In this document: positions 7,305-14,070 of the stretch, piece by piece
How positions within the stretch are numbered: position 1 is the stretch's first letter
Layout of the letters: each line of letters begins with the position of its first letter
DNA from: Rhodospirillaceae bacterium
GTDB lineage: Bacteria; Pseudomonadota; Alphaproteobacteria; UBA8366; GCA-2717185
Reading direction: 5' to 3'
NCBI GenBank assembly: GCA_002717185.1
Contig: PBDC01000010.1
Location: forward strand, 9,473-24,345
Length of the DNA: 14,873 nt
Made by a program: the position numbers and the translations under genes
Notes under the pieces: model-generated
The model's input: only the letters and a program-made list of their open reading frames with translations
Databases searched by the model: none
What the model was told of the DNA's origin: nothing

Positions 7305-8357
7305 CTACGAAATGCCCAGAGCGTCCAACAGCGTGCCGTAGTTGTGGCGCATCATATCAAGATATGTGGGCGCCGGGCCGGTCGGCCCTGACAGTGCGCC
7401 AGGGTAGAGTGTCCCGCCGATCGAGGCTCCTGTCTCCTTTGCGATCTGCTCTAGAAGGCGTGAATCAGTGATATTCTCGACAAAAACAGCCGAAATGCCC
7501 TCCTTTCGCATCTGCACGATCAGGCGCGCAACATCCTGAGCGGACGCCTCTGAATCGGTACTTAGCCCCCGGGGTGCCAGGAAGGTCAGGCCATAGTCGC
7601 GGCCGAAATACTGAAATGCATCATGCGAGGTAACAATGGTACGGCGGTTGGCCGATAGTCTTGCCATATTCTCACGGATGACAACGTCGAGTGCTTTGAT
7701 CTCTGCCACATAAGCAGCGCGATTCTTGTAGAAGGTTGCGGCGTTAGCGGGATCAGCCTTGGCAAGAGCACCGGTAATATTATCCACGTAAATTACAGCG
7801 TTATTTAAGCTTTGCCATGCATGCGGGTCAAAGGCGCCATGATCGTGACCAGCATGGTGGTCGTCATGCTTATCGTCTGAATGCCCGTCACGATGGTTCT
7901 CTTCGGTGCCTTTCTTATCGCGGCCATGATCGTTCTCGCCGTGGCTGCGCTTACCATCGTCTGCTTTTTCATTATGACCGCCATGTTCTTCGCGTTCCTC
8001 GAAGGCAATCGGCTCAATCCCTTTGGTTGCTATCACGTGCATACCTTTAAAGTCTGTGGCATCTATCAGCCGATCGAGCCAACCTTCAAATTCCAGCCCA
8101 TTCACGATAAGAACTTTTGCTTCGCTCACCGCACGTGCAGCGGCAGGCGTGGGTTGATAGACATGCGTATCACCATTGGGCCCGACGAGGGTTGTGAGGG
8201 CAACGTGCTTGCCGCCAATACGCTTTACCATATCGCCGAGGATCGAGAACGTGGCGACCACATGCGTGGGTTGGGATGGCTGCGCTGCCAGAGAACCAGT
8301 CAAAGAAAGGCCAAAAAAGGCGATTAAAAATTGAAGAAGAAGCCTGCGAGAGACCAT
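7305..8357 (-). CDS. znuA: Zinc ABC transporter substrate-binding protein with His-rich loop
   Basis: A 350-residue ZnuA-type periplasmic binding protein. It has a signal peptide (about residues 1-25) and metal-site segments NGDTHVYQPT (His65), FDPHAW (His179) and TSHDAF (near residue 244). Residues 121-174 form a charged His/Asp/Glu loop with about eleven His residues, the hallmark of zinc-binding ZnuA proteins; it may collect or sense periplasmic zinc. The open frame extends upstream to 8582 over znuB, but the ATG at 8357 is right: it begins the signal peptide, has AAGGAAA upstream, and comes 11 bases after the znuB stop. It is the last gene of the zur-led operon. Confidence 0.93.
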   Translation of the reverse strand: MVSRRLLLQFLIAFFGLSLTGSLAAQPSQPTHVVATFSILGDMVKRIGGKHVALTTLVGPNGDTHVYQPTPAAARAVSEAKVLIVNGLEFEGWLDRLIDATDFKGMHVIATKGIEPIAFEEREEHGGHNEKADDGKRSHGENDHGRDKKGTEENHRDGHSDDKHDDHHAGHDHGAFDPHAWQSLNNAVIYVDNITGALAKADPANAATFYKNRAAYVAEIKALDVVIRENMARLSANRRTIVTSHDAFQYFGRDYGLTFLAPRGLSTDSEASAQDVARLIVQMRKEGISAVFVENITDSRLLEQIAKETGASIGGTLYPGALSGPTGPAPTYLDMMRHNYGTLLDALGIS

Positions 8358-8368
8358 GGTGTTTCCTT

Positions 8369-9238
8369 TTAGGTTTCGAAGTGTCGGCGCAGTGAGGCCT
8401 GCGAGATAATTCCGCCTGAGGTGCCGAATACGATCGACATTCCGTAGGCTATGCCGGCTACAAGAATGATCGCTGGCCCGGACGGAAGGCTGTAGTGGTA
8501 GGACAATAATAGGCCGGTCATGCTCGCCAGCATCGCGACGCCAACAGCGACTAAAATCAATCCACCTATACTCGCGGCCCAAAAGCGTGCAGCGGCGGCT
8601 GGCAGGATCATGATGCCGACCGCCATAAGCGTGCCAAGCGCATGGAAGCCTGCGACGAGGTTTAGTACGACCAGCGCGAGGAAGGTGAAATGCGTCAGCG
8701 CGCTCAGCCTGCTGACTGAGCGGAGAAACTGTGGATCAGCACATTCAAGGACCAATGGGCGAAAAAAAAGTGCGATAATGAGCACGGATAGGCTCGCAAT
8801 TGAGCAAAGCAGGATCAGCGCAGCATTGTCGAGTGCGAGTACTGTGCCGAAAAGCACATGCATCAGGTCCACATTGCTACCGCGCGTCGAAACAATCAGC
8901 ACGCCAAGCGCTAGTGAGATAAGGTAAAAGGCAGCGAGGCTTGCATCCTCGCGCAAAATCGTGATCCGCGTCACGAGGCCTGAAAGTAAGGCAACGGTCA
9001 TGCCAGCAATTAAGCCTCCAACCGTCATTGCACCAAGTGAGAGGCCTGCGACGAGATATCCGATGGCGGCTCCAGGGAGGATGGCGCACGCCATCGCATC
9101 TCCAGTCAGACTCATCCGGCGCAGCATCAAAAAAACACCGACAGGCGTTGCACCTACAGAAATAGCTATGCAGCCAAGCAGCGCCCTGCGCATAAAGCCA
9201 AATTCGGCAAATGGCTGGAAAACAACGTCCCAGATCAT
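8369..9238 (-). CDS. znuB: Zinc ABC transporter permease
   Basis: A 289-residue ABC-3-family inner-membrane permease with about eight hydrophobic segments. The motif LRRMSLTGDAMACAILPG near the N-terminus matches the region of ZnuB/MntB that leads into the conserved pore-forming helices. The frame is open to 9277, but the ATG at 9238 overlaps the ATPase stop as ATGA, which fixes the start. It pairs with the ATPase upstream and the His-rich binding protein downstream. Confidence 0.93.
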   Translation of the reverse strand: MIWDVVFQPFAEFGFMRRALLGCIAISVGATPVGVFLMLRRMSLTGDAMACAILPGAAIGYLVAGLSLGAMTVGGLIAGMTVALLSGLVTRITILREDASLAAFYLISLALGVLIVSTRGSNVDLMHVLFGTVLALDNAALILLCSIASLSVLIIALFFRPLVLECADPQFLRSVSRLSALTHFTFLALVVLNLVAGFHALGTLMAVGIMILPAAAARFWAASIGGLILVAVGVAMLASMTGLLLSYHYSLPSGPAIILVAGIAYGMSIVFGTSGGIISQASLRRHFET

Positions 9239-9978
9239 GCAGCACTGCGTCCGCAAACATGGGGTGGCCCGACGCAAGCTTCACACATCTGGCGCGCGCG
9301 GAACTGATTCTCGGCGGTGAGAACCTGGTTGGTTGGACCATGAGCCACCAATTCACGTGCAAGCATCAGTGTCTGGGGAAAATGTGTACGAACCGTCTCG
9401 TGATCATGAAGCACTGCGAGTACCGTACGTCCCTCGCCATGCCAGTCACGGACGACACCGATAAGATCGGCCATCGTACGTGCGTCAATTGCGGTGAAAG
9501 GCTCATCCAGCAAGACCAGCTGCGCATCCTGCAGAAGAAGACGCGCAAATAGTGCCCGCTCCATCTGACCACCCGATAGAGAACCAATGGATCGCAACTC
9601 GAAGCCTGTCAGTCCCGCGGCTGCGATTGCCTCATCTATGCGTGCCTGACGTTTCCGTCCGAGCCACCCGAAGGGACCAATTTCGCGCCAAAGCCCCATG
9701 GCGACAAGGTCGATTACTGAAATTGGAAATGAACGGTCGATTTCCGATTGCTGAGGTAGATACGCGATATCATCGCGGCTCAGTCCTTTGATTGACACGC
9801 CGCCTTCCAGTGGCGCGAGTACTCCGGTCACCCCCTTCAATAAGGTCGATTTGCCCGCGCCATTAGGGCCGACGATGGCAGTGAGGCTTCCTTTATCGAT
9901 ATCGGCCTTAAGTTGATGCACAGCCGGGTGACGACCATAGCCTAGAGTGAGATTTTGAAAAGCGATCGCAGGCGTCAT
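9235..9978 (-). CDS. znuC: Zinc ABC transporter ATP-binding protein
   Basis: A 247-residue ABC ATPase. It shows Walker A GPNGAGKST (37-45), Q-loop PQQ (75-77), signature LSGGQ (134-138), Walker B LVLLDE (154-159), D-loop TAID (162-165) and an H-loop His in VLHDHE. The position between zur and znuB supports zinc. The ATG at 9978 overlaps the stop of the small upstream ORF as ATGA and has GGGG five bases before it; the open frame continues to 10020 but that part overlaps the small gene. The C-terminus carries an unusual Cys/His cluster, CEAC then HVC, in the last 16 residues. It is the only ABC ATPase gene in the window, although there are two permeases. Confidence 0.94.
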   Translation of the reverse strand: MTPAIAFQNLTLGYGRHPAVHQLKADIDKGSLTAIVGPNGAGKSTLLKGVTGVLAPLEGGVSIKGLSRDDIAYLPQQSEIDRSFPISVIDLVAMGLWREIGPFGWLGRKRQARIDEAIAAAGLTGFELRSIGSLSGGQMERALFARLLLQDAQLVLLDEPFTAIDARTMADLIGVVRDWHGEGRTVLAVLHDHETVRTHFPQTLMLARELVAHGPTNQVLTAENQFRARQMCEACVGPPHVCGRSAA

Positions 9979-10106
9979 AGCGTCCCCAACGATGATGTCG
10001 CCCAGAAAAAACCAGCCCAAAGTGCTGCAACGATGAGCGACACAACGGCCACCCTGGCTCCTGCCCCAAAAGAAAGAAGCCGCAATATGGCTTTTCGCGT
10101 CATCAT
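9975..10106 (-). CDS. Small single-pass membrane protein (orfB) between zur and znuC
   Basis: A 43-residue ORF read directly from the sequence. It begins with basic residues (MMTRK, then LRLL and GAR) followed by one hydrophobic helix, VAVVSLIVAALWAGFFWA, so it is predicted to be a single-pass inner-membrane protein. Its stop overlaps the znuC ATG (ATGA), and its start ATG (10106) overlaps the stop of the upstream small ORF (ATGA). AGGT lies six bases before the start. An in-frame ATG at 10130 would give 51 residues but has no ribosome site. I recall no name for it. The overlaps and membrane helix suggest a transporter-associated micro-protein; function is unknown. Confidence 0.65.
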   Translation of the reverse strand: MMTRKAILRLLSFGAGARVAVVSLIVAALWAGFFWATSSLGTL

Positions 10107-10234
10107 GCAGCTACCTGCCCAGCGACGCATGAACCACAAATGCTACGGAGATCAATCATATAACAAGCCGACGAGGCATCCAGCTTCACGATGAACCCAA
10201 TCAGCAGCATCAACGGTAGTGAATTACTGATCAT
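10103..10234 (-). CDS. Small Cys-containing ORF (orfA) between zur and orfB
   Basis: A 43-residue ORF whose ATG overlaps the zur stop (ATGA) and whose stop overlaps the orfB ATG (ATGA). It has a hydrophobic stretch, LPLMLLIGFIV (residues 6-16), then a short tail with three cysteines: Cys24, and Cys33/Cys36 as CGSC. In a zinc operon a CxxC pair suggests metal or redox chemistry, but this is only inference. The GTGAG upstream is a modest ribosome site. It could instead be a non-functional frame that keeps ribosomes moving from zur to orfB. I recognise no family. Confidence 0.45.
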   Translation of the reverse strand: MISNSLPLMLLIGFIVKLDASSACYMIDLRSICGSCVAGQVAA

Positions 10235-10650
10235 ATTCTCACTTCGGGCTGTACTGATAGACAGTTGGCGCAAGTACCTCGGATTTCGATGCTCGCTGCC
10301 TTAAAGGCTATCCCGGTATTGCGGGTGCTTTGTCTTAGCTGTGCGCTGATCCTATCGTCACATATTTCTGTGACTATGTTGCACAGCTCGCAAATAACGA
10401 ACGTTGTTGCGGTTCCGTGCGTGGGGTGAGTGCAGATAACATATGCATTAAGGGCTTCGATCCGATGGACAGTGCCGTCCGCGACCAGCCTATGTAGCGC
10501 GCGATAGACGGTCGTCGGCCCCGTTACACCATGCTTTTTAAGCTGACCCAGAATCTGATACGCAGTCTGCGGACCACTTGCACACCGGAGCGCATCTAGC
10601 ACCCGCAGATCGTTCTGCGATTGACGCCTTTTCGCCTGTGCCTCCTGCAT
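10231..10650 (-). CDS. zur: Zur, Fur-family zinc-responsive repressor
   Basis: A 139-residue Fur-family protein. Residues about 15-65 form the winged-helix domain, with the recognition segment TGPTTVYRALHRLVADG (43-59). Two CxxC pairs, CELC (87-90) and CANC (127-130), form the structural zinc site, and HPTH (75-78) is near the regulatory site. The zinc role, rather than iron, comes from the operon it heads and the Zur boxes in front of both zinc operons. It lies in its own regulated operon, so autoregulation is expected. Its stop overlaps a small ORF (ATGA). The weak ribosome site supports low expression of the repressor. Confidence 0.93.
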   Translation of the reverse strand: MQEAQAKRRQSQNDLRVLDALRCASGPQTAYQILGQLKKHGVTGPTTVYRALHRLVADGTVHRIEALNAYVICTHPTHGTATTFVICELCNIVTEICDDRISAQLRQSTRNTGIAFKAASIEIRGTCANCLSVQPEVRI

Positions 10651-10726
10651 CGTGTCTTTCGTTCCAACCTTGGCTGACTAGAGATAGGGAATGATGTCTA
10701 CATTTTAATACAGACTTCGTTGCCCA

Positions 10727-10764
10727 GCATGTTATGATATAACATTTCACTTCATAATCATCAA
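10727..10764 (-). promoter_or_regulatory. Zur box and overlapping promoter of the zur-znu operon
   Basis: ATGTTATGATATAACAT (10729-10745) carries GTTAT and ATAAC arms and, with its GAAATG-side flank to 10748, is close to the alphaproteobacterial Zur consensus I remember. It differs from the site before the porin gene at one of 17 bases. On the minus strand TTGATG (10759-10764), a 17-bp spacer and TATATC (10736-10741) form a candidate promoter whose -10 lies inside the box. The zur ATG is about 80 bases downstream. Because it sits in a divergent region, the box could also affect gloB, whose ATG is about 144 bases to the right. Confidence 0.82.
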
Positions 10765-10888
10765 AGGTTCAATATCTTCCGTCTTCGATTGCAAGGCGGA
10801 TTGCTACGGTTTGACAGACTATTCTTGGCATCAATGGCCTCGGCGGAACCAAGGCTACGAATGAAATGCATATTTGGAGACTAAACCT

Positions 10889-11656
10889 ATGCCGCTGAAA
10901 GTTCATCAGTTCCCCTGTAGATCAGACAATTACGGCTTCCTTGCACATGATGCCGACCAAGGCTTGACCGCTTGCATCGACACACCTGATGACGACGCCA
11001 TCAACGCCGGATTGGAAGAGAAGGGTTGGCGCCTTACCCACATCCTGAATACGCATCATCATGGTGATCACACCGGAGCAAACCTGTCACTTAAGGAACG
11101 TTGGGGTTGCACTATTGTCGGGGCAGCCAACGATGCTGAACGCATTCCCGGCATCGACGTGCGAGTTTCGGATGGAGACGCGTATGCATTCGGCTCAATG
11201 AACGCCAAAATATTGGAGGTGCCCGGTCATACTACCGGCCACATCGCGTATTACTTCGCGAGTGAAGACATCGCATTCGTTGGTGACACTTTGTTTGCAC
11301 TTGGTTGCGGCCGTCTATTCGAGGGAAGCCCATCAATGATGTGGAACAGCTTGCAGAAGCTTATGGCACTGCCGGATGAAACCATCGTGTATTGCGCACA
11401 CGAATACACGCAAGCGAACGCCGAATTCGCACTGTCAGTTGAGCCAGGCAATGCTCAATTGGTCGCCCGCAGCAAGGACATCGATAAATTACGCGCACAG
11501 GGCTTGCCGACAGTACCCACGACGATAGGCCTAGAGCGCGGCACGAACCCATTCGTGCGTCCTATGAGCCAAAATCTGCAGGCGACAATTGGCTTGAGCG
11601 GGGCCGACTTGGTGGATGTTTTTGCCGAGACCCGAAAGCGCAAGGACAACTTCTGA
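10889..11656 (+). CDS. gloB: Hydroxyacylglutathione hydrolase (glyoxalase II)
   Basis: A 255-residue metallo-beta-lactamase-fold hydrolase. The binuclear metal motif THHHGDH is at residues 55-61. It is followed by VPGHTTGH, FVGDTLF plus CGRLFEG, and CAHEYT, all typical of glyoxalase II. It splits S-lactoylglutathione into lactate and glutathione in methylglyoxal detoxification. I take the ATG at 10889 because GGAG (10876-10879) sits nine bases before it; the in-frame TTG at 10874 would overlap that site. A TTGACA (10811-10816) upstream could be a -35 but its -10 is poor. The Fe-type dehydrogenase gene follows after 50 bases. Confidence 0.94.
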   Translation: MPLKVHQFPCRSDNYGFLAHDADQGLTACIDTPDDDAINAGLEEKGWRLTHILNTHHHGDHTGANLSLKERWGCTIVGAANDAERIPGIDVRVSDGDAYAFGSMNAKILEVPGHTTGHIAYYFASEDIAFVGDTLFALGCGRLFEGSPSMMWNSLQKLMALPDETIVYCAHEYTQANAEFALSVEPGNAQLVARSKDIDKLRAQGLPTVPTTIGLERGTNPFVRPMSQNLQATIGLSGADLVDVFAETRKRKDNF

Positions 11657-11706
11657 GTGCAAAGCCTCGCTCCGCGTAAACTTGGGTTTTTGTTTTAGGA
11701 TCCACC

Positions 11707-12834
11707 ATGGCGACACTGACATATTTAACAACAACGCATTTCGATTACGGCGCTGTCCAAAAGGTTCCATCCGCTCTTCGCCGTGCAGGAATCTCCAGGC
11801 CATTCATCGCCACGGATGTCGGTGTCAGGACGGCAGGACTCGTTCAGGCGGTTACAGGGACGCTCAACAAAGATATGCCCGTCTCGCTCTTCGATGGCAC
11901 GCCTGGAAACCCTACGGAAGCCGCCGTCTTGAAGGCGCTCGACCAATTCACATCCGACGGTTGCGACGGTGTACTCGCTATCGGTGGTGGGTCCTCAATG
12001 GACTTGGGCAAAGCCGTAGCGCTACTCTCGGGAAGCGGCGGCCCGCTAGCGCAATACGATCCCCTGCAAGGGGGCGGAAAGCTCATTAAGTCGGTCGCCC
12101 CATTGATAGCGATACCGACTACGGCAGGAACGGGCAGCGAAGTGTCAGTCGGCTTCGTCATCATCATGTCGGATGGCCGTAAGGTCACTTTTGCCAGTCC
12201 GCACTTCGTTCCGAGAGCGGCCATTTGCGATCCAGAACTTACATTGGGCTTACCCAAAGCCTTGACTGCTGCCACCGGCATGGATGCAATCACGCATTGC
12301 ATCGAGGCTTTCCTGACCCCAACAATCAATCCACCTGCGGACGGTGTGGCGCTAGACGGTTTGTGGCGCGGCTGGCACGCTCTGCCAATTGCTGTCGAAA
12401 ATGGACAGGACCGTGATGCCCGATGGCAAATGATGATGTGCTCGACGGAGGGTGCACTGTCCTTCATAAAAGGGCTTGGCGCCGTTCACGCCATTAGCCA
12501 TGCGGCAGGGCGCATCGAGCGCCTTAATTTGCATCACGGCACCCTGAACGCGGTCTTGCTACCTGCCGTCCTGCGGTTCAACGCATCTGTATGTGGCGAA
12601 AAATACAAACGCCTCGGTCAGGCCATGGGGTTAAGCCCGAAGGCGGACCTTGCTGAAGCCGTCTCCGCCATGAATGCAGAAATCGGTTTACCAAGCGGCC
12701 TTGGCGACATGGGCGTTGAAGAGGAAAACATTCCCGAACTAGTCGCTTACTCGATGAAGGACCTGTCCGCCGCGACTAACCCACGCGGTGCGACGGAAGA
12801 CGACTTCGAAGCAATCATTCGAGGTTCACTCTGA
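11707..12834 (+). CDS. Iron-containing (group III) alcohol dehydrogenase
   Basis: A 375-residue protein of the Fe-ADH family, which uses a divalent metal and NAD(P). The nucleotide motif GGGSSMD is near residue 93. Metal ligands fit Asp193 and His197 (DAITH), His261 (GAVHAISHAAG) and His277 (HHG). The substrate cannot be read from the sequence; 4-hydroxybutyrate, maleylacetate and lactaldehyde enzymes share the fold. Its place after glyoxalase II suggests reduction or oxidation of small aldehydes. AGGA sits six bases before the ATG. The DUF1826 gene starts two bases after its stop. Confidence 0.9.
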   Translation: MATLTYLTTTHFDYGAVQKVPSALRRAGISRPFIATDVGVRTAGLVQAVTGTLNKDMPVSLFDGTPGNPTEAAVLKALDQFTSDGCDGVLAIGGGSSMDLGKAVALLSGSGGPLAQYDPLQGGGKLIKSVAPLIAIPTTAGTGSEVSVGFVIIMSDGRKVTFASPHFVPRAAICDPELTLGLPKALTAATGMDAITHCIEAFLTPTINPPADGVALDGLWRGWHALPIAVENGQDRDARWQMMMCSTEGALSFIKGLGAVHAISHAAGRIERLNLHHGTLNAVLLPAVLRFNASVCGEKYKRLGQAMGLSPKADLAEAVSAMNAEIGLPSGLGDMGVEEENIPELVAYSMKDLSAATNPRGATEDDFEAIIRGSL

Positions 12835-12835
12835 T

Positions 12836-13516
12836 ATGAATTTAGTTGAAACGCTTAAAGTTGAGGCCATCGCTTCTATCAGCGAAGGTATTAAGATGTG
12901 CGACGCCGCTGAAGGTCTCTCCGCATTCAATAGCAAAGGCGCCGAGCTCGTTATCTGGCGGAGGACGCTTCCCGCGCGCTTTCAGACTTGGCTGGAAGGA
13001 GTGGAACCTTCGAACCTGCCAGAACAACGTGTTCTAATCCGGCCGCGCGATGTCCCTAGTGCTGTGATAGGCATTTTTAACGAATGTGCTATGCCTGTCG
13101 GCGACATGCGAAATCTATTAGCTGGCGACATCCACGATCTCGTTTCACGTTTCGCCAACATCACCCAGAGCGAATTCGTTGATGTGCGACTGGAGCGTAT
13201 CAACCACAACTCCTGCTGGAAGTTCCATCGTGATAATGTAGAGGCACGCCTACTAACAACCTACTGCGGTCCCGCCACCGAATGGGTCCGCCCGCTGGAC
13301 GCCGAGAATGCACTGCTCCAACAAAAGAATTTCAACGGACCGATAGAGTTCTTACAGGGCAACGACGTGGCGATTTTCAAAGGGAGCGTCGCTGGTTCAG
13401 GCAGCGGCATCGTTCACCGGTCGCCGCCAATCGAAGGTACTGGCTGCACACGATTACTGCTCTGCCTGAACCAGCGATCAGAAATTTCTCCAAGTCCGTG
13501 GCCGGCAGGCCGTTAA
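12836..13516 (+). CDS. DUF1826 family protein
   Basis: A 226-residue soluble protein matching DUF1826, above all in the segment WKFHRDNVEARLLTTYCGP followed by ATEWV, near residues 123-146, and later VHRSPP near residue 200. The conserved His residues and the HRDN pattern suggest a metal or cofactor site, but the function is unknown. I recall DUF1826 genes often lying close to COG0523 zinc-metallochaperone and Zur genes. The ATG at 12836 follows the dehydrogenase stop by one base, so translation is coupled. The open frame extends back to 12788 inside the dehydrogenase gene, but the overlap is not needed. Confidence 0.8.
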   Translation: MNLVETLKVEAIASISEGIKMCDAAEGLSAFNSKGAELVIWRRTLPARFQTWLEGVEPSNLPEQRVLIRPRDVPSAVIGIFNECAMPVGDMRNLLAGDIHDLVSRFANITQSEFVDVRLERINHNSCWKFHRDNVEARLLTTYCGPATEWVRPLDAENALLQQKNFNGPIEFLQGNDVAIFKGSVAGSGSGIVHRSPPIEGTGCTRLLLCLNQRSEISPSPWPAGR

Positions 13517-14070
13517 GACAAAATGCCAGTGTCTGCGCCGCCAACAGAAATTACCCAAATTAGAGAACCTTAATACCCACGGAGGCTGAAAAATTAGCAA
13601 CCGCGCCAGTATGGCACCGACATTGCCCAAAAATTAAGCCTCCGCTTCAATAGGTTATCCTGATATATTAAAATTTTTACTTAGGTCAAATTGCTGCTGC
13701 GCTATGGTTATGTTAACATAGCTTGTCAACAGTTGGGCAGCAGATCGTAAAGAGCGACTATCAAATAATGTTGCTGTCCAGGCGGGGACGCGTCGGAGGA
13801 GACTCCACTACCCAATTTGTGTGGGTAATAAGAAAAATGCAAACGCGTCTGTCAGACTGGGTTTTGTTTTTCGCAAAACAGTACCTAGGCTGCTGTCACC
13901 GCCTAAACATAATCTATCGGGTGCGGTGAAGCCTGTCCTAAGGACGTTTTCTCGCAGAAATTCTAGGTACTACAGGACAATAATTGATCTCCTGTAGTTA
14001 GCCGGCTCTTCAGGTGTGCGACCACACGTGAGGTAGGCTGTGCCATATCGTTTTTGGGAGAAAAAGAGTA
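13517..14070 (+). other. Intergenic region rich in inverted repeats, possible leader RNA of the methyltransferase gene
   Basis: No convincing gene in 554 bases. Arms noted, in order: GGAGGCT/AGCCTCC (13581-13587, 13637-13643); a 16-bp near-palindrome (13707-13722); GACGCGT/ACGCGTC (13787-13793, 13843-13849) enclosing TACCCA/TGGGTA (13809-13827); AGTACCTAG/CTAGGTACT (13880-13888, 13963-13971) enclosing CACCGC/GCGGTG (13897-13902, 13923-13928) and GTCCT/AGGAC (13934-13944); and ACTACAGGA/TCCTGTAGT (13969-13998). The 6-7-bp arms could occur by chance; the two 9-bp pairings are less likely to. I recognise no known riboswitch class. Confidence 0.4.

Noticed and set aside
8358..8582. Extended N-terminus of the ZnuA reading frame upstream of 8357.
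   Set aside because: This part overlaps znuB in another frame, while the signal peptide and ribosome site both place the start at 8357.
13707..13722. A 16-bp near-palindrome, GTTATGTTAACATAGC, resembling a Zur box after the DUF1826 gene.
   Set aside because: Its half-site spacing is two bases shorter than in the two good boxes, one arm position mismatches, and it lies about 350 bases from the next start codon. I list it only as an inverted repeat in the gap.
13723..13929. A 68-codon plus-strand open frame starting with TTG.
   Set aside because: It has no ribosome site and no recognisable domain, and it covers the inverted repeats that look like RNA structure.
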